Positions 5,605 through 5,711 of a stretch of 5,711 bases of DNA are shown here, in pieces. Position 1 is the stretch's first letter, and each line of letters begins with the position of its first letter. The stretch lies in contig WRGP01000108.1 in NCBI GenBank assembly GCA_009787135.1, positions 1 through 5,711 of the forward strand. The letters run 5' to 3'. A program made the position numbers and the translations under genes. Source of the stretch: Bacillota bacterium. Lineage in GTDB: Bacteria; Bacillota; Clostridia; Christensenellales; Aristaeellaceae. The notes beneath the pieces are model-generated. The model saw only the letters and a list, made by a program, of their open reading frames with translations. It was not told the DNA's origin and did no database searches.

Positions 5605-5711
5605 TTGGCGTTTATTTTGGCAGTGGTTTTGGTGGCGTTCGTGCTTTTGGTGATTTTCAGCCCCGGCAAGACCGAGCCATACCGCGACGCGAACGGCCGG
5701 GTTTTGGAGGA
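5605..5711 (+). CDS. N-terminus of a membrane-anchored alpha/beta hydrolase (partial, runs off the window)
   Basis: The frame encodes a hydrophobic segment of about 18 residues (AFILAVVLVAFVLLVIF) followed by SPGKTEPYRDANGRVLE. This combination, a single N-terminal membrane anchor and then SPGK-x-EP(F/Y)-x-D-x-(N/D)G, is what I recall from Firmicutes alpha/beta hydrolases related to proline iminopeptidase; the catalytic Ser-Asp-His part would lie beyond the window. The start is uncertain. Homology suggests it should begin at the codon at 5581 (I/M-K-R-I-G-L-G-L-L), but that codon is ATA. The first usual start in frame is TTG 5605, with AAAGAGG (5583-5589) 15 bases upstream, which is long; this start also loses the positive K-R residues before the anchor. 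TTG 5617 and GTG 5623 are further options. Promoter-like TTGTGA (5553-5558) and TATACA (5576-5581), 17 bases apart, lie within the end of the GNAT remnant. The gene may be damaged at its start. Confidence 0.55.
   Translation, partial: MAFILAVVLVAFVLLVIFSPGKTEPYRDANGRVLE

Noticed and set aside
5436..5669. Minus-strand open frame opposite the GNAT remnant and hydrolase start
   Set aside because: The plus-strand readings show clear family signatures (FYRRLGY; anchor plus SPGKTEPYRD), whereas the minus-strand translation shows none.
1..5711. CRISPR array, tRNA, rRNA or transposase
   Set aside because: I saw no regularly spaced repeats, cloverleaf, rRNA segment or transposase motif in either strand.

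Overview
The window reads as a piece of a GC-rich anaerobic Firmicutes (Clostridia-type) chromosome. It carries a full-length six-domain pyruvate:ferredoxin oxidoreductase, a Rieske-tailed FAD oxidoreductase of the clostridial/Bacillus YhfW type, a GNAT acetyltransferase remnant and the start of a membrane-anchored alpha/beta hydrolase of a family common in Firmicutes. Genes are GC-rich, while the promoter regions at 1-134 and 1440-1607 are AT-rich. The assignment to Clostridia is inference; no rRNA or taxonomic marker is present.

Layout. Bases 1-134 are an AT-rich intergenic stretch; a possible leftward gene starts at base 10. Bases 135-1439 (minus strand) encode an FAD-dependent oxidoreductase with a C-terminal Rieske [2Fe-2S] domain. 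Bases 1440-1607 are a divergent control region with a perfect-consensus sigma-70 promoter (TTGACA-17-TATAAT) facing right. Its -35 box is one arm of a perfect inverted repeat (TTGACA-N6-TGTCAA). Bases 1608-5120 (plus strand) encode nifJ, intact, with all cofactor motifs. Bases 5121-5437 hold no gene but several hairpin elements: two adjacent pyrimidine/purine hairpins directly after nifJ and a GC-rich stem-loop with a second outer stem. Bases 5426-5572 keep only the C-terminal third of a GNAT acetyltransferase. From about 5581 to the right edge runs the N-terminus of an alpha/beta hydrolase, which continues outside the window.

How the genes fit together. PFOR converts pyruvate and CoA to acetyl-CoA, CO2 and reduced ferredoxin, the central step of anaerobic fermentation; no other nif gene is present, so it is most likely metabolic rather than dedicated to nitrogenase. 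The divergently placed FAD/Rieske protein is also a redox protein, but its substrate is unknown and a functional link to PFOR is only suggested by the shared 168-bp control region.

I do not see a new multi-gene system here. The items most worth following up are the palindrome that coincides with the nifJ -35 box, a cysteine-rich insertion just before the thiamine-diphosphate site of PFOR, the repeat-rich intergenic region next to a truncated GNAT gene, and the absence of a normal start codon where the hydrolase should begin.
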